Assembly (NCBI GenBank): GCA_002344065.1
Contig: DDTK01000015.1
Location: 1-64,000, forward strand
DNA from: Flammeovirgaceae bacterium UBA2366
GTDB taxonomy: Bacteria; Bacteroidota; Bacteroidia; Cytophagales; Cyclobacteriaceae
DNA: 64,000 bases
Direction: 5' to 3'
Part shown: positions 1 through 8,361 of the stretch, piece by piece
How positions within the stretch are numbered: position 1 is the stretch's first letter
Layout of the letters: each line of letters starts with the position of its first letter
The notes under the pieces: model-generated
The model's input: the letters and a program-made list of their open reading frames with translations, nothing else
What the model was told of the DNA's origin: nothing
Databases searched by the model: none
Translations under genes and position numbers: made by a program

Positions 1-27
1 GAATACAGGCAGGCTCGTACCTCGGAC

Positions 28-60
28 ACCCCGCTCCTGCAGGAGAGGGGAAGGGGTGAG
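28..60. repeat. Palindromic intergenic repeat fragment
   Basis: The stretch contains the perfect 12-base palindrome CTCCTGCAGGAG (34-45) flanked by ACCCC (28-32) and GGGGTGAG (53-60). It resembles dispersed G/C-rich hairpin repeats found between genes of many bacteria; that resemblance is from memory. No coding frame is apparent in the first 265 bases. The window starts here, so the element may extend further left. Confidence 0.4.
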
Positions 61-102
61 GTATTAATTTGGTGATACTCTATAATTTTAGGATGTTAAA
101 TG

Positions 103-246
103 CTGATGTCACGCAACATGGTCAAGAACCACAAAGATCACAAAGGAATTTACACAAAGAACACTGAGAGAATGTCATCTTTGGCCCTTTGTGTGCATTT
201 TTACTTGGTGTTCTCCGTGGTTAAGTCTTATGTTGCGTAACATCAG
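103..246. repeat. MITE-like element with 17-bp inverted ends
   Basis: The segment is bounded by CTGATGTCACGCAACAT (103-119) and ATGTTGCGTAACATCAG (230-246), which are reverse complements with one mismatch. The interior carries ACAAAG iterations on the left (131-160) and CTTTGTGTG on the right (188-195), so most of the element can fold into one long imperfect hairpin. It lies just past the 3' end of a minus-strand antiporter gene, where it might help end transcription. No transposase frame is present. It could be a non-autonomous mobile element or simply a dispersed hairpin repeat. Confidence 0.55.
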
Positions 247-265
247 TTAAATGGATCATTATATT

Positions 266-1231
266 TTATTTCTCCATTCCAATAAGATATACCGTATACA
301 CCAGGTAGCCCACCAGTAAAATAATGGCCTCCCATCGATCGAGTTTACGGGTACTCAACGTAAACATAAAGATCATCAGCAATACGGTAGCTACGGCCAG
401 TACATACAAATCAAAATTCATTTCAACATTGAAGGGAATGGGGGAGATGGATGCAGAAATACCCAGTACGAGACAGATATTAAAAATGTTTGACCCAATA
501 ACATTGCCGATAGCGATATCAGTATTTCTTCTGAACGCTGCTACCGCTGAGGTGGCCAGTTCGGGCAATGAAGTGCCAGCCGCTAACACGGTAAGGCCAA
601 TGAGTTTTTCGCTTAAGCCAAAGTAGTGAGCAATTTCAACAGCCTTAACAACAACCAGTTTGCCACCACCAACCAACATAATTAATCCAACCGCAAATAG
701 GCCCGCTGATTTCCAGTTGCTGTAAACATTAATCGTTGTACCTGTGTCATCATCAATGGTGCTCTTCATGGTACGCTGTATGTAAAAGAGAAAAACCAGG
801 AAGAGCACCAATAAAATGACTGCATCTATTCGGCTCAGCACATTCGTTTCGCCTCCCCATAGGCGACCATCATTTACCAGCATGTAAAGAATCAGTACTG
901 CGATAAGCGAGAGCGGCACTTCATATTTTACGGTTTTGCGTTGTACTACAAGCGGGTAAATTGTTCCGGCAACACCCAATATTAAAAGCAGGTTGAAATT
1001 GTTGCTTCCAATAACATTGCCGAAGGCAGCATCGCTTTTTCCGCTGATAGCGGATACAACATTAACCACCATTTCGGGCATAGAAGTGCCAAAGGCGACA
1101 ACCGTAAGGCCAATGGCCAGGTTGGAGATATTGAATTTTTTAGCGGCAGAGGCTGCGCCATCTACTAAAAAATCTGCACCCTTTATGAGGATTACGAATC
1201 CAATGAGCAACAGAACAAGAGCAAGAACCAT
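266..1231 (-). CDS. Calcium/sodium antiporter, CaCA (YrbG-like) family
   Basis: This 321-residue inner-membrane protein should exchange Ca2+ for Na+ or H+. It shows the two inverted halves of the CaCA superfamily: GTSMPE at residues 49-54 with GNVIGSN at 71-77 in the first half, and GTSLPE near 219-224 with GNVIGSN at 242-248 in the second. These alpha repeats hold the ion-binding acidic residues. About ten hydrophobic segments are present, and the length is normal for the bacterial YrbG group. A paralogue lies directly upstream on the same strand, 68 bases away, so the pair may be co-transcribed. Which ion is transported cannot be read from the sequence. Confidence 0.9.
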   Translation of the reverse strand: MVLALVLLLIGFVILIKGADFLVDGAASAAKKFNISNLAIGLTVVAFGTSMPEMVVNVVSAISGKSDAAFGNVIGSNNFNLLLILGVAGTIYPLVVQRKTVKYEVPLSLIAVLILYMLVNDGRLWGGETNVLSRIDAVILLVLFLVFLFYIQRTMKSTIDDDTGTTINVYSNWKSAGLFAVGLIMLVGGGKLVVVKAVEIAHYFGLSEKLIGLTVLAAGTSLPELATSAVAAFRRNTDIAIGNVIGSNIFNICLVLGISASISPIPFNVEMNFDLYVLAVATVLLMIFMFTLSTRKLDRWEAIILLVGYLVYTVYLIGMEK

Positions 1232-1299
1232 AGGCTACAGACAACTTAATTCTTTAAAAATAGAAGAATTAATACGTATAAAGCAATGACCGGAATTAA

Positions 1300-2289
1300 T
1301 TAGTTTCTCTCGATGAGGTAGTAGGTGTACCCTAAATAAATGATAAGAAATCCGAAGGCTTCCCACCGGTCTATTTTATTTCGGCCTAGGGTAAACATAG
1401 AGATTAATAAGGCAACCGTTCCAATACCCAGCACATAAATATCTGTATTTAAAACAGCTTGCTCCACATGGGTTTCATGATTGTGAGCGGGGTACTCAAT
1501 GGGTTTGATTAAACCATTTACGCCCAGTATCAAAAAAATGTTAAAAATATTGGAGCCAATAATGTTGCCAATGGCAATATCGGTTTGCTTTTTAAATGCG
1601 GCCACAGCCGTGGTGGCCAATTCGGGTAATGAGGTGCCCACGGCTAATATTGTAAGCCCGATAAGCTTTTCGCTCAGGCCAAATATTTTGGCAATACCTA
1701 CTGCATTTTCGGTTACCAGGTAACCACCACCCACCAGCATACACACGCCACCAATAGCCATAGCAACAGATATCCAAACGCTATATACTTTTATCGGGTC
1801 ACCTTCTTCATCTGTTTTTGTTTTTAGCGAGCGATAGATGTAAATCAGAAATATCAGAAACCCTGCGAAAAGAATGAGGGCATCCATCCGGCTAAGTATA
1901 TCTGCATCAACTCCTCTTACTATCTGATCATTAACCAAAATCCATAACAATGCTATACCAAATAAAGAAAATGGCACTTCATACTTGACCGATGATTTTT
2001 GAACAACTAACGGATAAATTAATCCGGTTACGCCAAGTATAAAAAGCAGGTTGAAAGAATTGCTACCGATAATATTTCCGAAAATGGCTTCGTTACGACC
2101 GGCAATAGAATTAATAATATTGACGGTCATTTCCGGAGCGGAGGTGCCAAAGGATACAACCGTTAACCCAATAATCAGCGTAGATACATTAAAACGTTTT
2201 GCCAAAGATGAAGCACCGGCCACCAGAAAATCGGCACCTTTTATAAGAATTGCAAAGCCGCATATGAGCAAAAATATGTACAGAAACAT
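1300..2289 (-). CDS. Calcium/sodium antiporter, CaCA family, paralogue
   Basis: This 329-residue membrane protein is a close paralogue of the neighbouring downstream antiporter. Both alpha repeats are intact: GTSAPE at 48-53 with GNIIGSN at 71-77, and GTSLPE at 218-223 with GNIIGSN at 241-247. Compared with its neighbour it carries a short insert rich in His and Glu (around residues 268-280) before the last membrane helices, which could be a metal-sensing loop; that is a guess. The tandem arrangement points to a local duplication followed by divergence. The 5' end lies 27 bases from the corA stop codon, so corA and both antiporters may form one divalent-cation operon. Confidence 0.9.
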   Translation of the reverse strand: MFLYIFLLICGFAILIKGADFLVAGASSLAKRFNVSTLIIGLTVVSFGTSAPEMTVNIINSIAGRNEAIFGNIIGSNSFNLLFILGVTGLIYPLVVQKSSVKYEVPFSLFGIALLWILVNDQIVRGVDADILSRMDALILFAGFLIFLIYIYRSLKTKTDEEGDPIKVYSVWISVAMAIGGVCMLVGGGYLVTENAVGIAKIFGLSEKLIGLTILAVGTSLPELATTAVAAFKKQTDIAIGNIIGSNIFNIFLILGVNGLIKPIEYPAHNHETHVEQAVLNTDIYVLGIGTVALLISMFTLGRNKIDRWEAFGFLIIYLGYTYYLIERN

Positions 2290-2315
2290 GACAAGCTTTT
2301 TTTAACGTGATTAAA

Positions 2316-3335
2316 TTAAAACCACTTTTTAAATCGGAAATAGCTCAACATACCCAACGTCATTAAAATCATAATTGCCCACGTAAACGGGTACCCGTAC
2401 TCCCAGTCAATTTCAGGCATATTTCGGAAGTTCATTCCATAAACGCCTACTATGAAAGTGAGTGGAATGAAGATGGTAGAAATGATAGTCAATACCTTTA
2501 TGACTTTGTTGAGCTGATTGTTTTGTGTGTTGATGTGAATATCCATCAAACTTGATGTGAGGTCTTTGTAAGTATCAAGGGAATCAAGCAGGTGTACAAC
2601 ATGATCGTAGATGTCATCAAAAAAGCGCTCGTTCTCCTCCTCGATAAGTTCATTCTTATCCTTGAGCAGGGTGGATAGAGCATCGCGTAGCGGATAGACA
2701 GCTTTGCGCAGGTAGATCAGTTCTTTCTTCAGGTTTTGTATACGCTGAAAGGTGTGCTCTGAATGTTCATTGTGGAGGCTTTCTTCTATCTCCTCTATCT
2801 GCTCACCAATAGCATCCAATACATTATAGTAATTATCGACAATGATATCGATGAGCCTGTACAACAGGTAGTCGGCTTTCTTTTTCCGAACCCGGCCCTG
2901 GTCCAACCGTATCCGTTCACGGAAATGGTCAAACAAATCGCCTTCCTTTTCCTGAAAACAAATCAGGTAATGACTGCCCAACACAAAGCTTATTTGTTCA
3001 TACTCAATTTCACCTCCGTTAATACTGTAGAGCATTTTTAGGGTAAAGAACAGGTAGTCATCGTACTCCTCAACTTTTGGTCGCTGATCTTGAATCACAT
3101 CTTCCATCAGCAGGGAGTGGAAGTTAAAATGGGATTGAATTTTTTCAATGATTGAACTGTCGTAGAGACCGTCCACGTTAATCCAATTTACCCGGTTGGG
3201 TTTTATGCGTTGTATAATATCATCGATGGTAAGATCATCGGCTTTTTCGTAATGCTCACGGTCATACCCAATGAGTTCCAGGATGACCCGGTTAGGTTTT
3301 GGAGCATTTTGCTGATCTGCCTCTTGTTTCGCCAT
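2316..3335 (-). CDS. corA: Magnesium/cobalt transporter CorA
   Basis: This is a 339-residue CorA-type channel that brings Mg2+ (also Co2+ or Ni2+) across the inner membrane as a pentamer. The family signature YGMNF follows the first of two C-terminal membrane helices (around residues 285-305), and the second helix ends at a basic tail (KKWF). The long N-terminal half is soluble, acidic and rich in helix-forming residues, as in the cytoplasmic funnel of CorA. The gene is first in a run of three minus-strand cation transporter genes. The length and motif are typical, so the assignment is firm; substrate preference between Mg2+ and other ions is not certain. Confidence 0.93.
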   Translation of the reverse strand: MAKQEADQQNAPKPNRVILELIGYDREHYEKADDLTIDDIIQRIKPNRVNWINVDGLYDSSIIEKIQSHFNFHSLLMEDVIQDQRPKVEEYDDYLFFTLKMLYSINGGEIEYEQISFVLGSHYLICFQEKEGDLFDHFRERIRLDQGRVRKKKADYLLYRLIDIIVDNYYNVLDAIGEQIEEIEESLHNEHSEHTFQRIQNLKKELIYLRKAVYPLRDALSTLLKDKNELIEEENERFFDDIYDHVVHLLDSLDTYKDLTSSLMDIHINTQNNQLNKVIKVLTIISTIFIPLTFIVGVYGMNFRNMPEIDWEYGYPFTWAIMILMTLGMLSYFRFKKWF

Positions 3336-3462
3336 ACATAATCAAGCTTTTGGTCCCCTGTTTAACCAACCTCCAAGATAGAGGGATGAGTTGATTTAAC
3401 CATGAACCTCCGTTGAATTATCCATTTTGAAAGCGGTAACAGGCATTGTAATATTGTGCCGC

Positions 3463-4437
3463 ATGTCGCTACGCCTCGAAGATATTAAGGTTCCCATTGC
3501 CCGTGAGATGGATGAGTTTGAGCAGAAGTTCAGGGACTCCATGAAGACCCGGGTGATGCTGCTGGACCGGATCATGAATTATATCGTGAAACGCAAGGGC
3601 AAGCAAATGCGCCCCATGTTTGTGTTTTTAAGTGCAGGTACATGCGGTTCCATCAATGAGTCTACCTATCGGGGAGCTGCTTTGATTGAATTGCTACACA
3701 CGGCTACTCTGGTACATGACGATGTAGTGGATGATGCCAACTACAGGAGAGGGTTCTTCTCTATAAATGCATTGTGGAAAAATAAGGTAGCCGTACTGGT
3801 AGGCGATTTTTTACTATCTAAAGGACTATTGCTTTCTGTTGAAAATAAAGACTACCACCTGCTTAACATTGTTTCGAATGCTGTTCGGGAAATGAGTGAA
3901 GGTGAGTTGCTTCAAATAGAGAAGGCACGGAGACTTGATATCAATGAGGAGGTTTATTTTCAGATCATTCGCCAGAAAACAGCTTCACTGATAGCCTCCT
4001 GTTGCGCGGTAGGGGCCAGTTCATCGGGAGCATCGGAAGAGGTGGTTCATTCCATGCGTACTTTTGGTGAGAAGATAGGCATGGCTTTTCAGATCAAAGA
4101 TGATTTGTTTGACTATGGTGAAGATGAGATCGGTAAGCCTTTGGGAATTGATATTAAGGAGAAGAAGATGACCCTTCCGCTGATTTATGCGCTCTCCAAA
4201 GCAAGCTGGTTCGAAAAGCGAAAAATTATCGGCATAGTTAGAAACGAAAGTGAGAAACCCAAAAAAGTAAGTGAGGTGATTGCTTTTGTAAAGCAATCGG
4301 GGGGCATTGAGTATGCCAACGAAGTAATGAACAAGTATCATCAGGAGGCAATTCAGTTGCTGAGCGGTTTGCCTGAATCGGATTATAAAAAATCTCTGAT
4401 TCAATTGGTGCAGTTTACCATCGATCGCAAGAAGTAA
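3463..4437 (+). CDS. Trans-polyprenyl diphosphate synthase
   Basis: This enzyme condenses isopentenyl diphosphate units onto an allylic diphosphate to make the long side chain of menaquinone. Both aspartate-rich motifs are present: DDVVDD at residues 86-91 followed by the conserved RRG, and DDLFD near 213-217. I prefer the ATG at 3463 (MSLRLEDI), giving 324 residues; an in-frame TTG at 3427 would add 12 residues that look unlike the family. Small side chains do not block the pocket before the first motif, but chain length cannot be fixed from sequence. The menA product at 57.8 kb would use this chain. A strong terminator follows directly. Confidence 0.9.
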   Translation: MSLRLEDIKVPIAREMDEFEQKFRDSMKTRVMLLDRIMNYIVKRKGKQMRPMFVFLSAGTCGSINESTYRGAALIELLHTATLVHDDVVDDANYRRGFFSINALWKNKVAVLVGDFLLSKGLLLSVENKDYHLLNIVSNAVREMSEGELLQIEKARRLDINEEVYFQIIRQKTASLIASCCAVGASSSGASEEVVHSMRTFGEKIGMAFQIKDDLFDYGEDEIGKPLGIDIKEKKMTLPLIYALSKASWFEKRKIIGIVRNESEKPKKVSEVIAFVKQSGGIEYANEVMNKYHQEAIQLLSGLPESDYKKSLIQLVQFTIDRKK

Positions 4438-4440
4438 AAC

Positions 4441-4468
4441 GAAGAACCCTGCCGCAGCAGGGTTCTTC
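4441..4468. terminator. Intrinsic terminator hairpin
   Basis: A perfect 12-base stem, GAAGAACCCTGC and its complement, closes a four-base CGCA loop immediately after the prenyl synthase stop codon. A long T run is missing, but the position between convergent genes suits a two-way terminator. A second small stem (GCCTGCC/GGTAGGC) lies at about 4493-4511. Confidence 0.75.
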
Positions 4469-4515
4469 CATCTATAACCTAAACCTATAAAGGCCTGCCA
4501 GTAGGTAGGCAGTTC

Positions 4516-4983
4516 TTACAAAACGGGTACACGGCTTCGGCCGGCTTCCAGTACCGCATAATCTTTAAACGTTTGATACATTTTTGGTTCTAACTTTTCT
4601 ACGGCTGGTCCGGCTTCCTGCGGCACAAAATTTCCTTCATTCTCCCACCATTGCTTTGCCCGTTGTCTGGCTTCCCCTTTATCCACATCAAACAGGTTAA
4701 TGCACGAGTCGGAAATGATCCACGGCTTTTCAATGGAGCTGTATTTTTCAAAAATCAGGTTGCGCATTTGCGTTCCATTGGGTTGGTTGCTGAAATGTGA
4801 AACCGTGTACGACATGGTTTCAGGCTCAGTCATTACCATATCCCAGTATTTTCTGGAGGCCACTACTTCAGCAGTAGTAAGCATGTAGCCAAATCCTTTT
4901 TCAATGGATTCTTTTGTAATCGGACAGCGGGCCTTAATCTCTTTTTTAGGGCTTTTACCAAGAAGTTTGCTGAAGAATGTCAT
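4516..4983 (-). CDS. Hypothetical protein
   Basis: This 155-residue protein has no family that I recognise. It has no signal peptide or membrane helix, so it is probably cytoplasmic. The N-terminus is basic (KLLGKSPKKEIKA) and leads into CPITKESIEKGFGY, and the middle is rich in Trp, Met and Tyr. It starts at an ATG (4983) and stands alone, convergent with the prenyl synthase and separated from the next minus-strand gene by about 115 bases. Codon use looks like its neighbours, which supports a real gene, but no function can be offered. Confidence 0.7.
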   Translation of the reverse strand: MTFFSKLLGKSPKKEIKARCPITKESIEKGFGYMLTTAEVVASRKYWDMVMTEPETMSYTVSHFSNQPNGTQMRNLIFEKYSSIEKPWIISDSCINLFDVDKGEARQRAKQWWENEGNFVPQEAGPAVEKLEPKMYQTFKDYAVLEAGRSRVPVL

Positions 4984-5098
4984 AGTGTTTGTCCTTAGTT
5001 ACAGTAATAGATACTCTTATACCTCTGAATAGTTGCATCTAGGACGTTAAAAAACCTTAAAATGTTACAAAAGGCTGATTACAGGGTTGATTTGCCGG

Positions 5099-6535
5099 TT
5101 ATGTTCCCTGCTTCTTTTTGAATTTCTCATAATTTGTAAAGAAATCCTCCAATCGATCTACCGGAAGTTTCTTACCAATAATCTTTTTCTTTTCATCCAA
5201 AATGTAAATCGTTGGCGTGGTCATGGCATCGTATAAGTCGTGGTAGGAGCCAACATACGTACGCGGGCCATTTACCGTAATCCATTTCATGTTCATGGTT
5301 TTTATGTAGTCGCGCATTTTTTGCATAGACGTATCGGCACTGACAGCAAATACTTCAACATCGAATTTTGCCTTATTCTTTGTGTAAAAATCTACCAACT
5401 TAGGCGTTTCTGTTTTGCAGTGTCCGCAGTCGGGATCGAAGAAGTAAATAATGGTGTATTTGTTTTTGATGTTGTGCAGCGTTCTGGGTTGCAAGGCTGC
5501 ATCCTGCATGGTAAGATTTGGTGCAGTAATACCAATCAGACTTTTGCGCAACCTGTCGGCATGATCTTTTAAATTTTTCTTTAACCGCTCGTTTACCCAA
5601 AAATCCATTTCACCTGTGGCAAAGTATTTATCAAACAGGTAAACATACATTTCATCAAGCCCCATAAATTCCGGAGCCTGGTATTTAAGCATGAGCGTCC
5701 ATACCAGGTACTTGTAGGTTTCCTGATTGGATTTTGCGCGGACAATAAGTGGTTCAATTGCTTTTTTGAGTGAATCAACCTGTGGCGGATAAAGCTTGTC
5801 GAGGTATTCGTTTATTTTTTGGCTGTAGATGGGTTGCGGTAAACGAATGAGCGCATCATCGCTGATGTCAAAGTTGTCGAAGAAGTGTTTACGGTAGTAA
5901 CGCAATTGAAAAGTAGAATCAATTGTACCGTCAGCTCTTTTTGGAGGTTCAGGTATATCAATTCGCTTGGTGCTTTTCAGTAAACGTGCCGTCATGGTTT
6001 TAGGGTTGGTGGCAATTAGTTCATTCTGATAGGCAGTAACTTTATCGTTAATTTTACTGAAGCCATCGCGGGCTTCTTTCTTTTTAACCTCATCTTTTAA
6101 AGTAGTATCCTGAAGTACTTTAATGAAGGGTTCTGCTTCTTTGTTGCGTTCCATGTTAAAGTGCATGTTTTCAAAGAAGAGTTTATTGTCAGCATCATTT
6201 TTCACTATCATATTTTTAACGTAATCGGTGGAGTTTGTTTCCATACCGAAATGCTGATTGCTTCCAATGGCAAAATCGAAAAGGCGGTTTTTATCGAGAA
6301 CAATGAAATAAATGCCTTGTGGTAAGGCTTGCTTATTATCAAAAACAAATTCACCCTTGCTGTTTACTCTTGCAGTATCCCGAACGTAGGTGCTTTCGGC
6401 ATAGTAGTAGCCTAAATATACGGTAGTGTCTTTAAGGCCTGTTACTTTAAACCGTAGTTCATAGCCAGGCTTTGTCTGTGCCATCAGTGAACCATAACCC
6501 AACAAAATCAGAAAGAAAAACATCTGAATCCGCAT
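5099..6535 (-). CDS. Secreted thioredoxin-fold (TlpA-like) protein
   Basis: The product is exported and carries a C-terminal thioredoxin-like domain with the redox motif DPDCGHCKTE (about residues 368-377) and a cis-Pro region (MTTPTIYILD). The N-terminal 130 residues resemble the beta-rich DUF4369 domain and the helical middle resembles DUF5106, an arrangement common in Bacteroidota (from memory). Such proteins reduce disulfides or resupply electrons in the periplasm. The in-frame TTG at 6544 is less likely than the ATG at 6535, which gives 478 residues and a clean signal peptide ending in GYGSLMAQ. It stands alone and is divergent from gldA, so the partner protein is unknown. Confidence 0.85.
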   Translation of the reverse strand: MRIQMFFFLILLGYGSLMAQTKPGYELRFKVTGLKDTTVYLGYYYAESTYVRDTARVNSKGEFVFDNKQALPQGIYFIVLDKNRLFDFAIGSNQHFGMETNSTDYVKNMIVKNDADNKLFFENMHFNMERNKEAEPFIKVLQDTTLKDEVKKKEARDGFSKINDKVTAYQNELIATNPKTMTARLLKSTKRIDIPEPPKRADGTIDSTFQLRYYRKHFFDNFDISDDALIRLPQPIYSQKINEYLDKLYPPQVDSLKKAIEPLIVRAKSNQETYKYLVWTLMLKYQAPEFMGLDEMYVYLFDKYFATGEMDFWVNERLKKNLKDHADRLRKSLIGITAPNLTMQDAALQPRTLHNIKNKYTIIYFFDPDCGHCKTETPKLVDFYTKNKAKFDVEVFAVSADTSMQKMRDYIKTMNMKWITVNGPRTYVGSYHDLYDAMTTPTIYILDEKKKIIGKKLPVDRLEDFFTNYEKFKKKQGT

Positions 6536-6686
6536 AACTTTCAATTTAAGCCTTCAATATTATTACTATTTCCGGTTTGAGGCAATTTGTATGCCGATAA
6601 CCAGGAATAAACGTTTGATGCTATTCGTTCAGTATGCGTAACCGGCTGAGAGCCGAAACGGCTTTAGTTCCCATGCTTAATTTTTT

Positions 6687-6694
6687 TAGTTTTG
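6687..6694 (+). promoter_or_regulatory. Bacteroidota -7 element upstream of gldA
   Basis: TAGTTTTG is an exact match to the TAnnTTTG -7 box known for the main sigma factor of this phylum. It ends 15 bases before the gldA start codon, which implies a very short leader. No convincing -33 TTTG was found at the usual distance. Confidence 0.55.
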
Positions 6695-6709
6695 CCCCTT
6701 ACTTGAACT

Positions 6710-7636
6710 ATGTCGCTAAGCGTTCAACACCTTACCAAACTTTATGGACAGCAAAAGGCTGTTGACAATATTTCCTTTGAGGTTGGCGAAGGTGAGATCG
6801 TAGGTTTTTTGGGGCCTAACGGGGCTGGTAAGTCCACCACCATGAAAATTGCCACCACCTACCTTCCACCGACAATGGGAAAAGTAATAGTGGGAGGGTG
6901 GGATGTAGCGGATCATCCCATGAAGGTTAAGCAAATCATCGGGTATCTGCCTGAGCATAATCCACTTTACCTCGACATGTACGTGCACGAATACCTTCGT
7001 TTTATCGGTAGCCTTTACGGCTTGCGCAGAAAATATTTGAACCAACGGGTAGGTGAGATGATTGAACGCTGTGGACTTGAGCAGGAGCAACACAAAAAAA
7101 TTGAAATGCTCTCCAAGGGGTATCGCCAACGGGTAGGCCTGGCCCAGGCACTCATTCATAATCCGAAAGTTTTGATTTTAGATGAGCCTACTTCCGGACT
7201 GGATCCGAACCAGTTGGTGGAAATCAGAAAACTCATTAAAGATGTAAGCGCAGACAAAACCGTTATTTTCTCTACCCATATTATGCAGGAAGTACAAGCC
7301 CTGTGCGATCGGGTTATTGTTATTAACAAGGGAAGTATTGCAGCCGATGACCAACTGAATAACCTGCTTGGTAAAAGCGGTAGTTCAACGGTTGTACTTG
7401 TTGAGTTTGATCAGCCGGTTGGTCTGGATGATCTTCGTGCTGTGCATGGTGTAGTACAGGTGGACAGTGTAACGCCAACAACACTCAGGTTGGTTTCAGA
7501 TGGCTCAACAGACATACGTCCGGAAATTTTCAAGTTCGCTGCTCAACGGAATATTGCGTTGCTGGGATTGAAGGTGGAGGAAAATTCGCTGGAGAATATT
7601 TTCAGGTTGTTAACCACAAATTCATCTGAGGCATGA
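6710..7636 (+). CDS. gldA: Gliding-motility ABC transporter ATPase GldA
   Basis: This 308-residue ATPase powers the GldAFG ABC transporter, which is needed for gliding in some Bacteroidota. Walker A (GPNGAGKST, residues 35-43), the signature LSKGYRQR (about 133-140), Walker B (VLILDEPTSGLDP, about 154-166) and the switch His in FSTHIMQEV are all present. The C-terminal hundred residues form an extra regulatory-type domain, as in other GldA proteins. The stop codon overlaps the start of gldF by four bases, so the operon is translationally coupled. GldAFG is not essential for gliding in every species, and the transported substrate is not known. Confidence 0.92.
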   Translation: MSLSVQHLTKLYGQQKAVDNISFEVGEGEIVGFLGPNGAGKSTTMKIATTYLPPTMGKVIVGGWDVADHPMKVKQIIGYLPEHNPLYLDMYVHEYLRFIGSLYGLRRKYLNQRVGEMIERCGLEQEQHKKIEMLSKGYRQRVGLAQALIHNPKVLILDEPTSGLDPNQLVEIRKLIKDVSADKTVIFSTHIMQEVQALCDRVIVINKGSIAADDQLNNLLGKSGSSTVVLVEFDQPVGLDDLRAVHGVVQVDSVTPTTLRLVSDGSTDIRPEIFKFAAQRNIALLGLKVEENSLENIFRLLTTNSSEA

Positions 7637-8361
7637 TCCATATTCTGGTTAAAGAGTTCAATGGTTTCTTAAATTCCCTCATCGCCTATATTGTGATCGG
7701 TGTGTTTCTTACAGCCATTGGATTGTTAATGTGGGTGTTTCCTGAAACCTCAGTACTGGAGTACGGCTATGCTGATATGGATACTCTTTTTTCGCTGGCA
7801 CCATACGTGTACATTTTTTTAATACCAGCTATTACCATGCGTAGTTTTTCGGAAGAGAAACGGGCAGGAACAATGGAGTTATTACTCACCCGACCACTTT
7901 CCGATTGGGATATCATCATCGGAAAATACCTGGCAGGTTTCATGTTGATTATTTTTTCAATTCTTCCCACCCTTATTTATTACTTCTCTATTCGTTTATT
8001 AGGCGATCCGCAAGGCAACGTTGATACTTCGGGTGTAATCGGATCGTACATAGGATTGATTTTACTGGGTGGTGTATTTTGTTCGGTGGGTATATTCGCT
8101 TCCTCCATTACGCCCAATCAGATTGTAGCGTTTATTGTTGCTGCCTTTTTATGTTTTATTGTCTTTACAGGTTTTGATTCTATCTCCACTATTAATGTTT
8201 GGGCTTCCAATGCCTTATTAATAAAGCAGCTCGGTATTCTTTATCATTATGAATCCATGGGTAAAGGATTAATAGATAGCAGGGATCTGATTTATTTTTT
8301 CAGCGTAGCGCTTGTCTTTTTGCTGTTCACCAAACTTGTTATCAGTTCACGGTCATGGTAA
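7633..8361 (+). CDS. gldF: Gliding-motility ABC transporter permease GldF
   Basis: This 242-residue protein has six hydrophobic segments and the ABC-2 permease layout. The loop RSFSEEKRAGTMELLLTRPLSDWDIIIGKYLAG (about residues 76-107) carries the E-x-R-x-G-T-x-E-x-L-x-x-x-P signature typical for ABC-2 and NatB-like permeases. It forms the membrane part of the GldA-GldF-GldG complex. It overlaps gldA by four bases and gldG by seven, so all three should be made in fixed ratio. The length matches known GldF proteins. Confidence 0.92.
   Translation: MIHILVKEFNGFLNSLIAYIVIGVFLTAIGLLMWVFPETSVLEYGYADMDTLFSLAPYVYIFLIPAITMRSFSEEKRAGTMELLLTRPLSDWDIIIGKYLAGFMLIIFSILPTLIYYFSIRLLGDPQGNVDTSGVIGSYIGLILLGGVFCSVGIFASSITPNQIVAFIVAAFLCFIVFTGFDSISTINVWASNALLIKQLGILYHYESMGKGLIDSRDLIYFFSVALVFLLFTKLVISSRSW

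Noticed and set aside
3427..3462. In-frame TTG as an earlier start for the prenyl synthase gene
   Set aside because: The added 12 residues are unlike the family start, and the ATG at 3463 gives a normal N-terminus.
5240..5572. Long frame on the strand opposite to the thioredoxin-fold gene, one of many overlapping frames in the window
   Set aside because: It lies fully inside a well-supported gene, shows no domain or signal and has unnatural composition; the same holds for the other opposite-strand frames that I left out.
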